From NCBI RefSeq assembly GCF_037893015.1, contig NC_133664.1:124372319-124436318 (forward strand): a stretch of 64,000 nucleotides of DNA. Direction: 5' to 3'. Numbering within the stretch: position 1 is the stretch's first letter; the number at the start of each line of letters is the position of its first letter. The position numbers and the translations under genes are program-made. The notes below the pieces were generated by a model. It was not told where the DNA came from, did not search any database, and saw nothing but the letters and a program-made list of their open reading frames with translations. The DNA is from Macrotis lagotis. Its lineage: Eukaryota > Chordata > Mammalia > Peramelemorphia > Peramelidae. Below, one piece after another: positions 21,691 through 33,604 of this stretch.

Positions 21691-23241
21691 TTACATAATT
21701 AAATCAGAAGTTATTTTATTTTACTAGATACTTAGAGGTTTTTATAATAGGGCAAAAGGTGAGAATGTACTTAGAAGGACTGGGCATAAAGATATTAGGA
21801 AGTGATCTTATCTGAATCCATACTTTGATTTTATGGCTTACCAGCTTTAACATTAAAGGATCAGAGGGCCTGGAATATAATATTTCAGAGGATAAAGGAC
21901 CTTGGATAAAAACCCAAGAATTAACTACCCTATAAAATTCAGTATAATCTATCAGGGGAAAAGATGGATTTTCAATCATATAGATCATTGAAGAAAAACC
22001 CTGAAAATTCAGTCTTCAAATACATACAATCTTCAAATCAAGAGATGCATAAAATAAGTTAACAGAAAGGGCAGCAAAAAAGTGCTAGTCAAGAACATTA
22101 AACTGTATATATTCCCTTCAAGGAAAGATAAAATTTTTAATTCTTGAAAATTGTATTTCTCTTAGGATAGTTAAAGGGTTGAATATCATTGAAGGGATTG
22201 TACTTAGAGGATATGAGTATAAATGAGACATGAAGCAATGTTGATTATCAGAATGGTATGAGTGAAGAACTTAGGGGCTCAATATATAATTAAATCATTG
22301 TTTATTGGATACTTTAGTTAAGGAGAGTTGTTGTAAAATAGGGACAGAAGGTGGAAGTATATAGAAGGTTTGGACATAAATAGATCATAAAGCGATATTG
22401 CCTTAATCCATAAACCAAATAAGAGTTATAGTTGCTATAGTTAGAGTGCCATAGAGATGGAGGGAGAAAGAGAGTTCTAACAGAGACTGGACATGAAAAG
22501 ATGATAAAGACATTTTTTCTTTGATGCTTTGGCTACAATTGGAAGGAGTGCACTTGCAGGGGTGGGGTACTAATGATCCATGAAATAGTTTGGCTTTGCA
22601 GGATGCTACATCATGTGGATTGTTTGTCCATGGAGGATACTTGAAAAGAGGGAGGTATAAATCAATTATAATTTGATGATTTATGACTCTTGAGAAGCAC
22701 ATTTCTAATGGGATTAGAAAAGAAGAGTATACTTAAGGATATGAGGCAATGCTGCTTATCAAGCAATCAATTCATCAACCTTTGAGAATGCTACTTCTAT
22801 TAGGACAGATAAGAGGTGTATATTTTGACAAGGGGATCATAGGTATAAGACAGGGTAAAAATAATAAAGACATTAAAAAGAAGGACTATACTAGAAAAAG
22901 ACTAGGTGTTAGTGGATAAATAAAACCAGGTGAAGAAGCACAAAGACCTATTATGGTAGAGGAAAGAGAGAGGGTGTGGTGAACACTGAGTAAATTCTGC
23001 TTGCAATAGATTTGGTCCAGAGAAGTAATAACATAAATTCCCAATTGGGTTTAAAAATATATCTTATCCTACAGGGAAATGGGGAGGGGTAGGAAAATAA
23101 AGGGGAAGAAGGGACTGATAAAAAGGGAAGGTAAAAGTAAAAATAAAGTTAAAGTTAAAATTTAAAAGAAAAGTTAAAAGAGAAAGTGAACAAAACATTG
23201 TTAAGGAAGAATGGTGGAAAATATAAATTGGGAAAGATACC

Positions 23242-24990
23242 ATGAAAGAAAATGCAGAATTAGTGATCTTAACTGTAAATGTGAATGGAATAAACTTTCC
23301 CATAAAATGGAAGCAGTTATCAGAATGGATTAAAAACCAATATCTTACAATATGTTATTTAAAAGAAACACATTTGAAGTAGAGATGTGCAGGGCAAAAG
23401 TAAAAGGCAGGAGTAAAATAAATTATGCTTCAGCAGAAAAACAAAATCAGTGTTAAGCAATACTGATCTGAGTCAAAGCAAAACCAGGTGAAGATCTCAT
23501 CAAAAGGTATAAAAAAAGAGAGGACATCTTCTTAAAGAGGATCATATGCAATGAAGTTATATCATCATTAAACATATATATTTCAAATGATATAGCACCC
23601 ACATTGTTAGAGGAGAAACTGAATGATTTACAAGGAAACATAAATAGCAAAATTATAAAAGTGACAGACCTCAACCTCTCTCTCTAAAAATTGGATAAAT
23701 CTAATCACAAAATAAAGAATAATAAAATTAATAATATGAATAAAATCTTAGAAAACTTAGATATGAGGGACCTCTTGAGAAAACTGAATGGGAATAGAAA
23801 TGAATGTACCTTTTTCTATGTAATATATGGCACCTAAAACAAAATTTACCATGTACTAGGGCATAAAAGTCGTGCAATCAAATACAGAAAGGCAAAAATA
23901 ATAAAATCATACTTCTCAGAACATGATACAATAAAAATACATGTAATAAAGGACCTTAGAAAAAATTAATTGAAAATTACAAAAGCCTAATTTTAAAGAA
24001 TGAGTGTATGAAACAGCAAATTATGAGAATAATCATCCATTTCATCTAAGAAAATTTCAACAATTAGAATCATACCAAAATTTATGAACTGCAGTCAAAG
24101 CAATTTAGATAAGAAATTTTGTATCTTTAAATGCTTATATGAATGAAATAAAGAAAAGCTCAATGAATTGGGCATACAATTAAAAATGCTAAGAAGACAA
24201 CAAATTAAAGATCCCCAATTAAATATCAAATTAAAAATTCTGAAAATCAAAAAAGAGATCAATAAAATTGAAAGCAAGAAACCATTGATCTAGCAAATAA
24301 AACAAATATTTCATTTTATGGGAAAACCAATCAAATAGATAAACTTCTGGGTAATCTAATTTTTAAAAAGAAAGAATATCAAATTACTAATACCAAAAAT
24401 GAAAAGGGTGAACTCTTCATCAATGGGAAATAATTTGGGAACAATTTTGCCCAATTGTATGCCAATAAATTTGACAATCTGAGTGAAATGGATGTATCTA
24501 TACAAAAATACAAACTTCTCTGATTAAAAGAAGAGGAAATACAGTTTTTAAATAACCGCTTTTCAAAAATAGAGATTGAAGAAACCATTAATAAATTCCC
24601 TAAAAAATGTCTCCAGCTTCAGAGGCATTTACAAGTGAATTCTTCCAAGAATTTAAGGAACAATTAATTTCAATTCTACATAAACTATTTCACAAAATAG
24701 GTGTTCTGTTAAATTCCTATTATGACACCAATACGGTGTGGATTCCTAAATCAGGAAGAGTCAAAACAAAGAAAATCATCAACCAATTTCCTTAATGAAC
24801 TTTGATGGAAATTTTTTTATGAAATTTTAATAATAATGATAATAATTAACAGTATCTATCTAAATCCAACATCAAACATTGTATTCCCAGTATTCCCAGA
24901 GCATTCCCAGTATGATTGGGGGTGAAATATGGATGGCCATTACCATTACTACTTATCAGTAGTAATGATCTTCTCTTATTGCTAAAGCTA
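23242..24990 (+). pseudogene. L1-A ORF2 remnant
   Basis: The start is at 23242 with MKENAELVILTVNVNGINFP, then KWKQLSEWIKNQYLTICYLK and a stop, the start of the endonuclease domain. Later pieces are the N-terminal RT block at 24607-24795 ([20 protein letters not shown], with GPDGF decayed to ASEAF) and a short remnant near 24920 matching the [12 protein letters not shown] block (now GVKYGWPLPLLL). The RT middle, the YxDD region and most of the C-terminus are deleted. Confidence 0.75.
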
Positions 24991-25724
24991 ACATTTCTAG
25001 GTCTATAGCATTGTGAGTTGATCAACCTTGATGAATGCAGTTCCTCTCAGCTGTTCAGAAAACTAGAACAATCCTGGGAGACCTGTTTTGGACAACAACA
25101 TCCACATCCAGGGGGAAGAAAAAAGAAACACAGAATTTAATTGGATACTCTGTTCACTTTTTAAAAAGCTTTCATGTGTTTTTCCTTCCTATTCCATAAT
25201 TCTCTTTCTTTTCCTCAATCACAATATGACTAATATTTAAATATGTCAATCACAATTGTACGTGTACAATTTTTGTCAGACTGTTCACTGCTGAGGGATG
25301 GTGGATGGGAAGGAGGGTGGTAGAAAAATGTGTAAGATAAATATTCAAGTGAAGGAATATCAAAAAACTTTCATAACATGTAATTTGAAAAATAAAAAAT
25401 AGAAAAAATGAATAACAAAAAAAGAGAATTATTAATTGGTAGTTAAATGTAACAAATTGCTTTGATAATATTTTCCCCTGGAATAACACATTTCAAAGAT
25501 TTCAGACAGAGAGGTAGAATTACATGGAATAAAATTATGGGACATGTAAAAGAAAGGAATTCTTAGGACATGAAGAAAAATTTTAAGAAGAAGATGAAGG
25601 ATAAATATCTAAAGACAAAATGTGGATTCATGAAAAAATAATTTATTAGCTTAGAATCTAAAAAAGGTGTTAAAAAGATTTGAAGAAAAAATGTAATAGA
25701 GATTAATTATGAGTGATCTAGTTC

Positions 25725-26035
25725 TGTTTCTGAAGAAGACTTTTAAGAGTCTCTTGAACAGTTAAAGAAATGAAGTAAGTCTATATTTGAAGAAATAACT
25801 AAGACTTTTCATCGAAAGGTCAAGACTGAAGCTTCAATACTTTAAGCACATTATGAGTAAACAACTCATTGCGAAAGTTCCTGATTTGAAGGCAAAAGGA
25901 AAAGAAGGCAGAGAATGAGATGGATAGATAGTGTCAAAGAAATAATCAACACGAATTTGGGCAGACTTCAAAAGATAATAGAGAATGCAAGGCTTGAAGA
26001 GTTGGACTAGACTGAATGCCTATACAATTAAAAAT
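25725..26035 (+). mobile_element. RTE/BovB-type 3' end fragment
   Basis: 'gaagaagacttttaagagtc', 'cttcaatactttaagcacat', 'gaaggcaaaaggaaaagaag' and 'gagatggatagatagtgtca' follow the well-known C-terminal coding end of RTE/BovB-type LINEs. Translated pieces include LKLQYFKHIMSKQLIAKV. It is decayed and has no poly(A). Confidence 0.7.
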
Positions 26036-26147
26036 AGGTACATGGTCCCGTGGGCATAATAGCTCTTAATAAGAAAAATAAATAGTGAGGATAACAGCAA
26101 AAACAATATTTAATCAATGTGGAAAATAAGTAAATGAAGAAAGGTTT

Positions 26148-26205
26148 GCTTTTTTTTTAGGTTTTTGCAAGGCAAATGGGGTTAAGTGGCTGCCCCCAAG
26201 GATTT
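26148..26205 (-). mobile_element. Truncated SINE 3' end
   Basis: A T run followed by 'aggtttttgcaaggcaaatg' and 'gggttaagtggc', then an abrupt end. It is the 3' end of the common SINE, truncated at its head. Confidence 0.8.
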
Positions 26206-27399
26206 CTTTCTTGCTTTGAATCAACTATGTTAATGAAAGATAGAAGGCATATTTTATGCCTCAATTTTTACATGTTTTCTTCAAAAGAAAATATCTTTAG
26301 AATAGAAACTATTACAAATATGACTGATCATTAATTAATATTTAGATAGGTAGATAGGAAGATGTTACCAGACTGCCCTCAATGAACATGTTACTCCAAA
26401 AGACTACATGATCAAATACAGAAATAATTGGAAACCTTTATTACTAAAAACATTGTCAATGATCTTTGCAATATTTATGGAGAATAAGAAAAGTGTCATA
26501 GAATTGATCAAAATGAAATGTTTGGATTTTCACAAAAGCAAAGACAGAATCCATGGACTAAAAACATTTACCTTATCTGTTAGATATGATTTACTGATTT
26601 TGCATATTATAATGTATTAATAAATTATTGACTGGTGAATATCAAATAGTCCACTCAAATGGGAAGAATGAATAAATATCTTTTCCAACTCTTTCTTCTA
26701 AATCAAGGATAAGTCCATTGTTTCTTCCACATAACAGTTACTCAGAAACATAAAGAGTTGCATCTGGATCCCCATCTAAGTCTTCACCAAAATCTCTTAA
26801 TTAAAAATTGTCCCCATGTCTTTAACTCATCCTCTAATGACATGATCTTATACCCATTTCCCATTAGAGTGGCCTTCCTCTGAAAGTTTTTCAACTTCTT
26901 AATTTTCTTCTGACCATGCCTTGCATGTACATTGTTCCTTTGCTATTAGTAGCTACTTAACTACTAGAAAAAAGCCATTAATAGCACTTAATGTGCTGAA
27001 ATCCAACTTTTTGTTGAGGTGTTTGATGAGATGCCTACTTGCTAAAAGTCACAAAGGTCATAATTAGCAGATTTGAACCCCATTTGAATTTTCAATTTGA
27101 ACTCAAAGCTAATGACTCCTAATCTCCTGTTTTTCACTATGTCATTGTAAAGTTAGGAAAGCAGAAGAAAGGATTATGAGTTTAGGCTTCTTTTGGAAAT
27201 GTTATTCTTTATCACAAAGTACAGTCATTTTTTTAGAAGGTGAAGGGAAGAGAAATTAATTTCTAGGAAAGTAAGTTTAAAAGAAGCAGAAAAGTTTGCA
27301 ATAGATAACCTTAGTTTATGAGTTTAGAAGGGATTATCTATTACTAACCCAGTTATAAAAATGGGAAGAAAAGAGAACACTGGTGCATCTATTGGTAAA
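26206..27399. other. Unique DNA, no gene seen
   Basis: No supported coding region or clear repeat. A short SINE/MIR-like phrase ('gcagatttgaacccca') occurs near 27066 but is too short to delimit. Confidence 0.55.
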
Positions 27400-27415
27400 A
27401 ATGTGATGGGGGGAT

Positions 27416-27565
27416 GGGGGTGACTAGGTGGCTCAGTGGATAGAGCACTGGCTCTGGAGTCAGGAGTACCTGAGTTCAAATCCAGCCTCAGACCCTTAAT
27501 AATTACCTAGCTGTGTGAGCTAGGGCAAACCACTTAACCCCATTGCCTTGCATTTAAAGAAAAAG
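27416..27565 (+). mobile_element. Young SINE at HAL1-2 5' edge
   Basis: Full-length, with perfect 16-bp duplications 'aatgtgatggggggat' at 27400-27415 and 27566-27581. The Pol III A box 'tggctcagtgg' (27429-27439) and B box 'gttcaaatc' (27474-27482) are intact in sequence. It landed at the first bases of HAL1-2. Confidence 0.93.
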
Positions 27566-28365
27566 AATGTGATGGGGGGATTGAGCCAAGATGGAGGCAG
27601 GAGAAGAGGCTTTCTTAGGTGCTCTCTTCAAAATATTTAAAAATCCTTAAAATTATGACTGACTAAATTTTTGAGAGACAGAGCTCACAGAAAGATCCGG
27701 TGAGGCAATTCTCCAGCCCAAGGTAACCTGGAAAATAGTGGGAAGCTCTATTTCAAGGATCGGAGGAGTGGCACCATGCTAGAGGGAAGGAGCTTCAGCC
27801 TCCCAGGAACGGCTCCAGAGTGCCTGGGAGCAGCAGCTTCAGTTTGCTGACCTGCACCCCAGGGAGCACCAAGCACAATTTGGAAGATTAGGAAGGAGAC
27901 CTCTGCCAGAGCAAGGGTGAAGCCAAGACCCTCAGCAGGGCCAGGACACTCTGCACAGCCCAGGTCCTCAGCATGGCTGGCACTCAGTGCAGCCCAGATC
28001 CCAGGAAATGGAAGCAGGCCAGTGGAGTCGTCCAGTAGGAGCCTCCAGGCAGCTGCACCCTGAGTGCTCAGCCCAAGGAAAGAAAGGGAATGGAGGGAGA
28101 CTGTCCAGGTCTGTCCTCTGTCCCTAGAACAGGACTCTGGGGTTCTGACCACATTAAGAGTCTAGTCACAGTCTAGGCCCCCCATAGAGAAGGGTCCCCT
28201 CTCCCCCTCCTCATAACCTCCAGAGTAGAGGGGTGAACTTATGGAAATTCTCAGATCAGGAGAGCAGTCAGAGTATCCTCACACATTGGGGTCCTTGTGT
28301 GTGGGGGTGTCCCAGTAAAACTCAAAAGATTAGGAAACATCCCCAAACCAGGCACAACTGGGGAA

Positions 28366-29425
28366 ATGAGTAAACAGAAAAAAAGGAACCTGACTATAGA
28401 CAATTACTTTGTCTATGATCCCATGGAGGATCAAAATACTCGGAATATGAGAAAGTCCAACCTTCTGCCTCTAAAGGCTCCAAGAAATATAGAAGTTGGT
28501 CTCAGGCTGTGACAGAGCTCAAAAAAGACTTTGAAAATCATGTAAGGGAGATAGAATAAAAATTGGGGGAAAAAATGAAAGAGATGCAGGAAAAACATGA
28601 AAATGAAGTCAGCAGCTTAGTCAAGGAGAGCCAAAAAAATGCTGAAGAAAATAACATGTTAAAAACAAGCTTAGGTCAAATGGCAGTTCAAAGTTATTGA
28701 GGTGAAGAATGCTTTAAAAAACATAATTGGACAGATGGAAAAGAAGATGAGAAAGCTCTCTGAGAAAAACAAATTCTTCAGATGTAGAATGGAGCTAAAG
28801 GTAGCTGATGACTTTTTGAGAAATCAAGATACAATACTTCAACACCAGAAGGATGAAAACTTAGAAGAGAACTTGAAATATCTCATTGAAAAAACAACTG
28901 ATCTGGAAAACAGATTCAGGAAATATAATTTAAAAATTATTTGGGTACCTGAAAGTCATGATCAAGAAAAAAGCCTTGACCTTATTTTTAATAATTTCTA
29001 CCAGAAAATTGCCCTGATATACTAGAAGACGAGGGCAAAATAGAAATTGAGAAAATCCACCAATCTCCCCTGAAAAGAGATCCAAAAAACCCCAGAATAT
29101 TTTAGCCAAGTTCCAAAACTCCCAAGTGAAAGAGAAAATACTATAAGCAGCCAGAATTCAAATATCATAGATCTGCAGTCAGTATCACACAGGACTTAGC
29201 AACTATATTAATGGCTTGTAGGGCTTGGAATATAATATCCTGGAAGGTAACAGATCTTGGAATGCAACCAAGAATCAACTACCCAGAAAAGCTGAACATA
29301 CTCTTCCAAGGGAAAAGATGAACTTTCAGTGAAACAGGGGAAGTTTTAATGTTCCTATTGAACTGACCAGAGCTGAACAGAAAGTTTGACCTTCATGTAC
29401 AGGACTCAGGTGAAGCATAGACAGT
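28366..29425 (+). pseudogene. HAL1-2 ORF1 remnant
   Basis: It starts MSKQKKRNLTIDNYFVYDPM and is collinear with HAL1-1 ORF1. A coiled-coil piece (MKNALKNIIGQMEKKMRKLS) and the RRM start (RKYNLKIIWVPESHDQEKSL) are readable at 28702-29025. The C-terminal domain follows near 29180-29340. Frameshifts occur near 28510, 28690 and 29025, with further stops. It is older or more decayed than HAL1-1 and not translatable. Confidence 0.8.
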
Positions 29426-29903
29426 GGAGGAGAAGGGTAAATTGTGAGGGAGTTAATGATGATGATGAACTACATGTATTCCTTCATGGAAAGATGATAC
29501 TGATAATACTCATATGAACCTTCTCATTTAATAGCTGGAACTTTTATAGATGAGGCACAGGAAAGTGCTGAATTTGAATATATAATATATGATAAAAATG
29601 GAGTCAATGGGTAAAAGGGAAATGTACTGGGAGTAAGGGAAAGAGAGGTAGAATAGGCTAAAAATATTTCATATTAAAGATATTTCATGTAGCTTTTGCA
29701 ATAGTATGGATGGAGGGAAGGTAAGGGGGCAATGAGGGAATCTTCATTCTCATTGGAAATGGCTCAGAGAGGAAACAGAATACACACTCAATAGCGTATA
29801 GGTATCCAGAAGAAAATGAAGAGAAGAGGGACATAGGGAGGGGAGGAGGGGATGTGGGTGATAGAGGAGAGGGTATAGCATAGGAGAGGATAGTCAGACA
29901 TAA

Positions 29904-30057
29904 CACATTTTTTTTCACTTTTTGCAAGCTACTGGGATTGAGAGGTCTGTCTGCGATCAAGCGGCCAGGTGGATGCTGGGTCTCTGGGGTGGGGATTTGA
30001 CCCCAGGCCTGCTGTTCTGTCCACTGTGCCACTTGGCTACCTCATGGCACATTTTTT
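29904..30057. repeat. Fossil target duplication around captured SINE
   Basis: 'cacatttttt' at 29904-29913 and 30048-30057 brackets the SINE-derived block in HAL1-2. HAL1-3 keeps related edges ('acatttt' on its sense strand). This is what an ancestral SINE insertion into the HAL1 master would leave. Confidence 0.6.
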
Positions 30058-30350
30058 GAAGAGGGACAGATTGATAGGAGAGAGAAAATGTAATAGATGG
30101 TAGTGGGAAGGAATAGATGGAGGGAATTACAATCAGCAGCAACAGCTGTGAAAAATATGGAAGTAGCTACTATTATGGATTAATGATAAAGAAAGTGATT
30201 TAGACTGAAACACATATTTTTTCTCTTTCTTTTACTTTATTTCTCATGAGGTTTTTTTTTATTTTTGTAGGGGAGAGCTTTTATGTTTACTCTTAAACAA
30301 GAATATTTTAGTCATGTGTAAATAAATTAAGGAAAATTAAAAAATTAAAA

Positions 30351-31805
30351 AAGAATGTAGTTTGAGAATAAAAGCAAAGCAGGAAGTTGCAAATAAAAGT
30401 TAAATAAGAAATAAATAACAGACTTTTTCAAAGCTTGTTTATTCTAGTTCAATGGCAGTGATTTCTTTTATCATTCTTTCAAATTTTGTTTCTAACTTTT
30501 GAAGATGTAAACAGAGTCTGTGTACTTTTTCTATTTTATTTTGGAAACATGAACCCATGACTCATAGGCAGTGTAAAGGACTTGGCTATTCATCAGATCA
30601 CTCCACATGTTCCTGAATAACTTTAAAAGAGGTTAACAAAGGAAAATAACTGTACATTACTTCTGCAGCCTATTTTAAAATGAAGATTTGACATTGTTTC
30701 AAGGTATGGCTTCCAGGATTATCTCTCATGTTTGGAAAACCTTTATTTAGAAGTTAATTTCTTTCTTTTTCCCTACCTCCACCACCTAAAGTGGTTTATG
30801 ACACATAACAGCTTTTGTCACATCAAGTACAGAATTGATTATGGGAATCTAACTGATTCTCTTACCCATTTGTTTTGACCAACACTTACCATTGTTTTTC
30901 ACTTGTCAGTATTAAATGTAATTTGCTGGATCAGTCCATTTTTAGAACAAATGCAAATTTTTGTGAATTCCCACAAATTCTGGATTCCCTCAGTCCTTTT
31001 TGGTTCTGCATTATCAGCAAATCTGATTCACTGCCATTTAGGGGTTCTGCTCTCAGTGAAGATTTTGATTTGTTTAAAAGAAGCAGAGGCTAATGCAGGA
31101 CATTTTCAATTAGATATCATTTCTTAGTGCCCTTCTATGTGTGCTCCATCAGGGACATTGTGAATTTCAATGCCTGTGTTCCCAACATCTAAAAGGGTTT
31201 TACTGCCCTGCCAATTCAGCAAAGAGAATACAAGGGAGTTGGAGTTTTGATGGATCTTTATAGGTGAGAGTGAGGATAAAGGAAATTCTCTGTGTAGTTT
31301 TCTTTTTTCTATTTCAGCATCTGATCATTCCCTGAAACCTTATTGTATGGATTTATCTGATTTTCTCTTTAGGTGCTATATTCTAAAAATTGCCTTGAAT
31401 ATATACTGCATCAAACAATTTTATAAGTATGTTAGCATGGTTCTTTATAATTCAGCTGCTCTGCTTCCCTTTGGTAACTACTTGTACATTCTGTTTTTAG
31501 AGAACATTTTTTATCATTATTTTGCTTTACGAAATCATACCAATATAGCTTTCAGGCATCAAAAATCAATCATTTTTTTTCTCTTTCCCTCTAGGTCATG
31601 ACTAGATGTATGTTTAGCTTTATTTTCAAAGTAAGGAATACTTTTGAAATTTGTGACTGGGGAAAATATCTATTTTTTAATATAAGCAATAGCTCGCCAG
31701 CTTGGCACATGGGAATTAAATAAATATATTACTTCTACTCCACATTTGAGCAAGACTAAAAGGACAGGGAAAGGGACAGCAATAGGGAGGAGATAGGGAA
31801 GTATA
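30351..31805. other. Unique DNA, no gene seen
   Basis: No domain-bearing ORF and no confident repeat. Short ORFs of 60-85 codons show no recognisable family. Confidence 0.55.
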
Positions 31806-31809
31806 GAAC

Positions 31810-32035
31810 TATTCATTAATCATGTATTAGTGCTAGGCATTGACCTAACCTTACAAATATCATCTCCTTTTATCCTCACAACTCTGTGAGGGGAAGTGCA
31901 GTTATCCCTATTGCATCGGTAAAGAAACAGATCTATACAATGTCACTCAGCCAGTGATTTATGAAGCCATATTTAAACTTGGTCTTCTGACTCCAGACTT
32001 GGAGCTCTATCCATTGTACCACATAGTTGCCTAAT
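31810..32035 (-). mobile_element. MIR-type SINE
   Basis: Near full-length: 'gtgctaggcattgacctaac', 'atcctcacaactctgtgagg', a CORE-like 'cagtgatttatgaagcc', and an end 'gagctctatccattgtacca'. The final phrase is the complement of the SINE head, so orientation is minus. Confidence 0.8.
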
Positions 32036-32039
32036 ATGG

Positions 32040-33275
32040 GAACAGACATAGTCTGTGACTGATGGTTTCCTATAATATATGTGGAGGTTTCTGGAACCAG
32101 GAAGCTGGAAAAGACTACAATTACATGAGTCTTATTCAAGGAGGGACCAGAATCATTAAACTAGTGACCTATAGCCAGAAGAATGTTGTTCCCAGAGAAT
32201 AAGGCTAAGATGGGTGAGGATATAGCAACAATAAGCAGGGGAAACATCTAAGGTCTAAGTTCAAATCCAAATCAGCAGGGAGGTTCTAACAAGACAGGCA
32301 GAAAGATGAAATAAAACTAGAAGGCATGAAACCAGTTTGGAGACTAGAATAATTCAAGATAGTTTCTCTTGATGTATGTTTATGTATGTGTATAGGTTTG
32401 TGTGTATACTTGTGTATATAAAGATTGCTCTGTTTTTCCTAAAAGAGTTTTTAGATGTTTCATACCTCTAGTGACAGTCTCATGCCCAGAGGAAACAACC
32501 ATCTCTAAAATGACAATTGATAGACACGGGAAAGTAGGTATTTCTATATGATCAATGGAATAACTGAACTGATCAATCTAGGCGAAGTCTGAAAATTCAG
32601 TCCATTGTCTTTACAATGTCAAAATATTGATATCCAGGAATTTGTTTCTATTCTAAAATTTGAAACCAGGAATAATATTCCTTGCTTTTATCAACTATAC
32701 TTCTCTCTAGAAATATAAATGAACACCAAAGATTCATAAGTTCTGGAAGACTGAAAAAGAGATAACCAATATCTGTGAATCCTCTCACTGTTAAATGTCC
32801 AAGAAATTTGACAATCCTTAAAGTAATTTTCTTGAAATATCTGGATTTTTTGATCTCTAAATTGTATATATAAATGTAAATTGTAAGTTCAAGTAGGTTT
32901 GGGAATCAAAGGATAAGCTGTGGATGTGGATCTGGTCTAGAATAGGTATAAGAATTCTGTAGCTGCCATGACAAGATTTTTTGTTTGTTTTGTTTGTGTG
33001 TTTCTTTGTTTGTTTTATCATCCCTCCCCAAGTTCAAGTCAATTCTGGTTTGCAAGACTCCTGGTGAGAGGTGACCATAGGTTCCTTGATTCTAAAGTTT
33101 TAGTATATTGAAGGTTGAGTTCTGCTTCCTGAGAAGGCTGTTAATTTTCTTCAAATTAGTCTGGCACATTCAGGATTTATTTGATATAATGAAATTGATG
33201 AAATGCATTTGACCTTCAAATTAAATAGAACCCAAAGAACAACTCTTTTGTCCTAACCAACATTTATGTGATTCA
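32040..33275. other. Unique DNA, no gene seen
   Basis: No supported gene. A TTTG-rich run lies near 32978-33018. Confidence 0.55.
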
Positions 33276-33279
33276 ATAT

Positions 33280-33400
33280 GTCATTACAACTAAAAGGGAT
33301 ATTTATCTATTCTTCTTATGTTATAAATGAATAAACTGAGACCCATAAAACTGATGTGTCTTGCTTTATTTAAGGTCAACAAGGTAGAAAGTTGCATTAC
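33280..33400 (+). mobile_element. Old MIR-like SINE remnant
   Basis: 'taaatgaataaactgagacc' and the following 'aaggtcaacaaggtag' are a decayed form of the MIR-type CORE phrase ('gaggaaactgaggccc', 'aaggtcacacagctag'). Confidence 0.55.
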
Positions 33401-33604
33401 TAATATTCTTTAAAAATAAAGTGCATTAATACTTTAAAAAATCAAAACAATACATTGTTTCATGCAGTCCAACATAAAGGGGGTAACTTTGAATTCCGGA
33501 CTCCTGACTGCTGTTTTGGTTCAGCTCTTCAACTTGCATGAGATAGATGTCCAATTCTAGGGAGAACAAGACTGGCACATAAGTGACCAGTTATGCCTGA
33601 AGTC

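Larger units (their letters stand above)
21255..25425 (+). mobile_element. L1-A, 3' half
   Basis: The L1-A spacer resumes at 21255. A second copy of the ORF1 C-terminal region follows (21836-22130), then another spacer copy (22140-22460), further degenerate spacer units near 22685 and 22775, a purine tract, ORF2 remnants (23242-24990) and a 3'UTR (25000-25400, 'gttgatcaaccttgatgaat') with an A-rich tail. Internal deletions make ORF2 much shorter than normal. Confidence 0.78.
27574..30350 (+). mobile_element. HAL1-2: half-L1 retrotransposon
   Basis: Same order as HAL1-1: 'gccaagatgg' at 27585, GC-richer 5'UTR, ORF1 from 28366, purine-rich 3'UTR, SINE-derived block at 29918-30047, then 'cttaaacaagaatatttt' and an A-rich end near 30350. 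No ORF2 sequence is present. It lacks the two extra SINE-like units and the L1-type tail of HAL1-1. Target duplication at the 3' end is unclear. Confidence 0.85.

Noticed and set aside
27416..27565. Possible tRNA gene
   Set aside because: A and B boxes are present but the sequence is a dispersed SINE with an A-rich tail and target duplications, not a folded tRNA gene.
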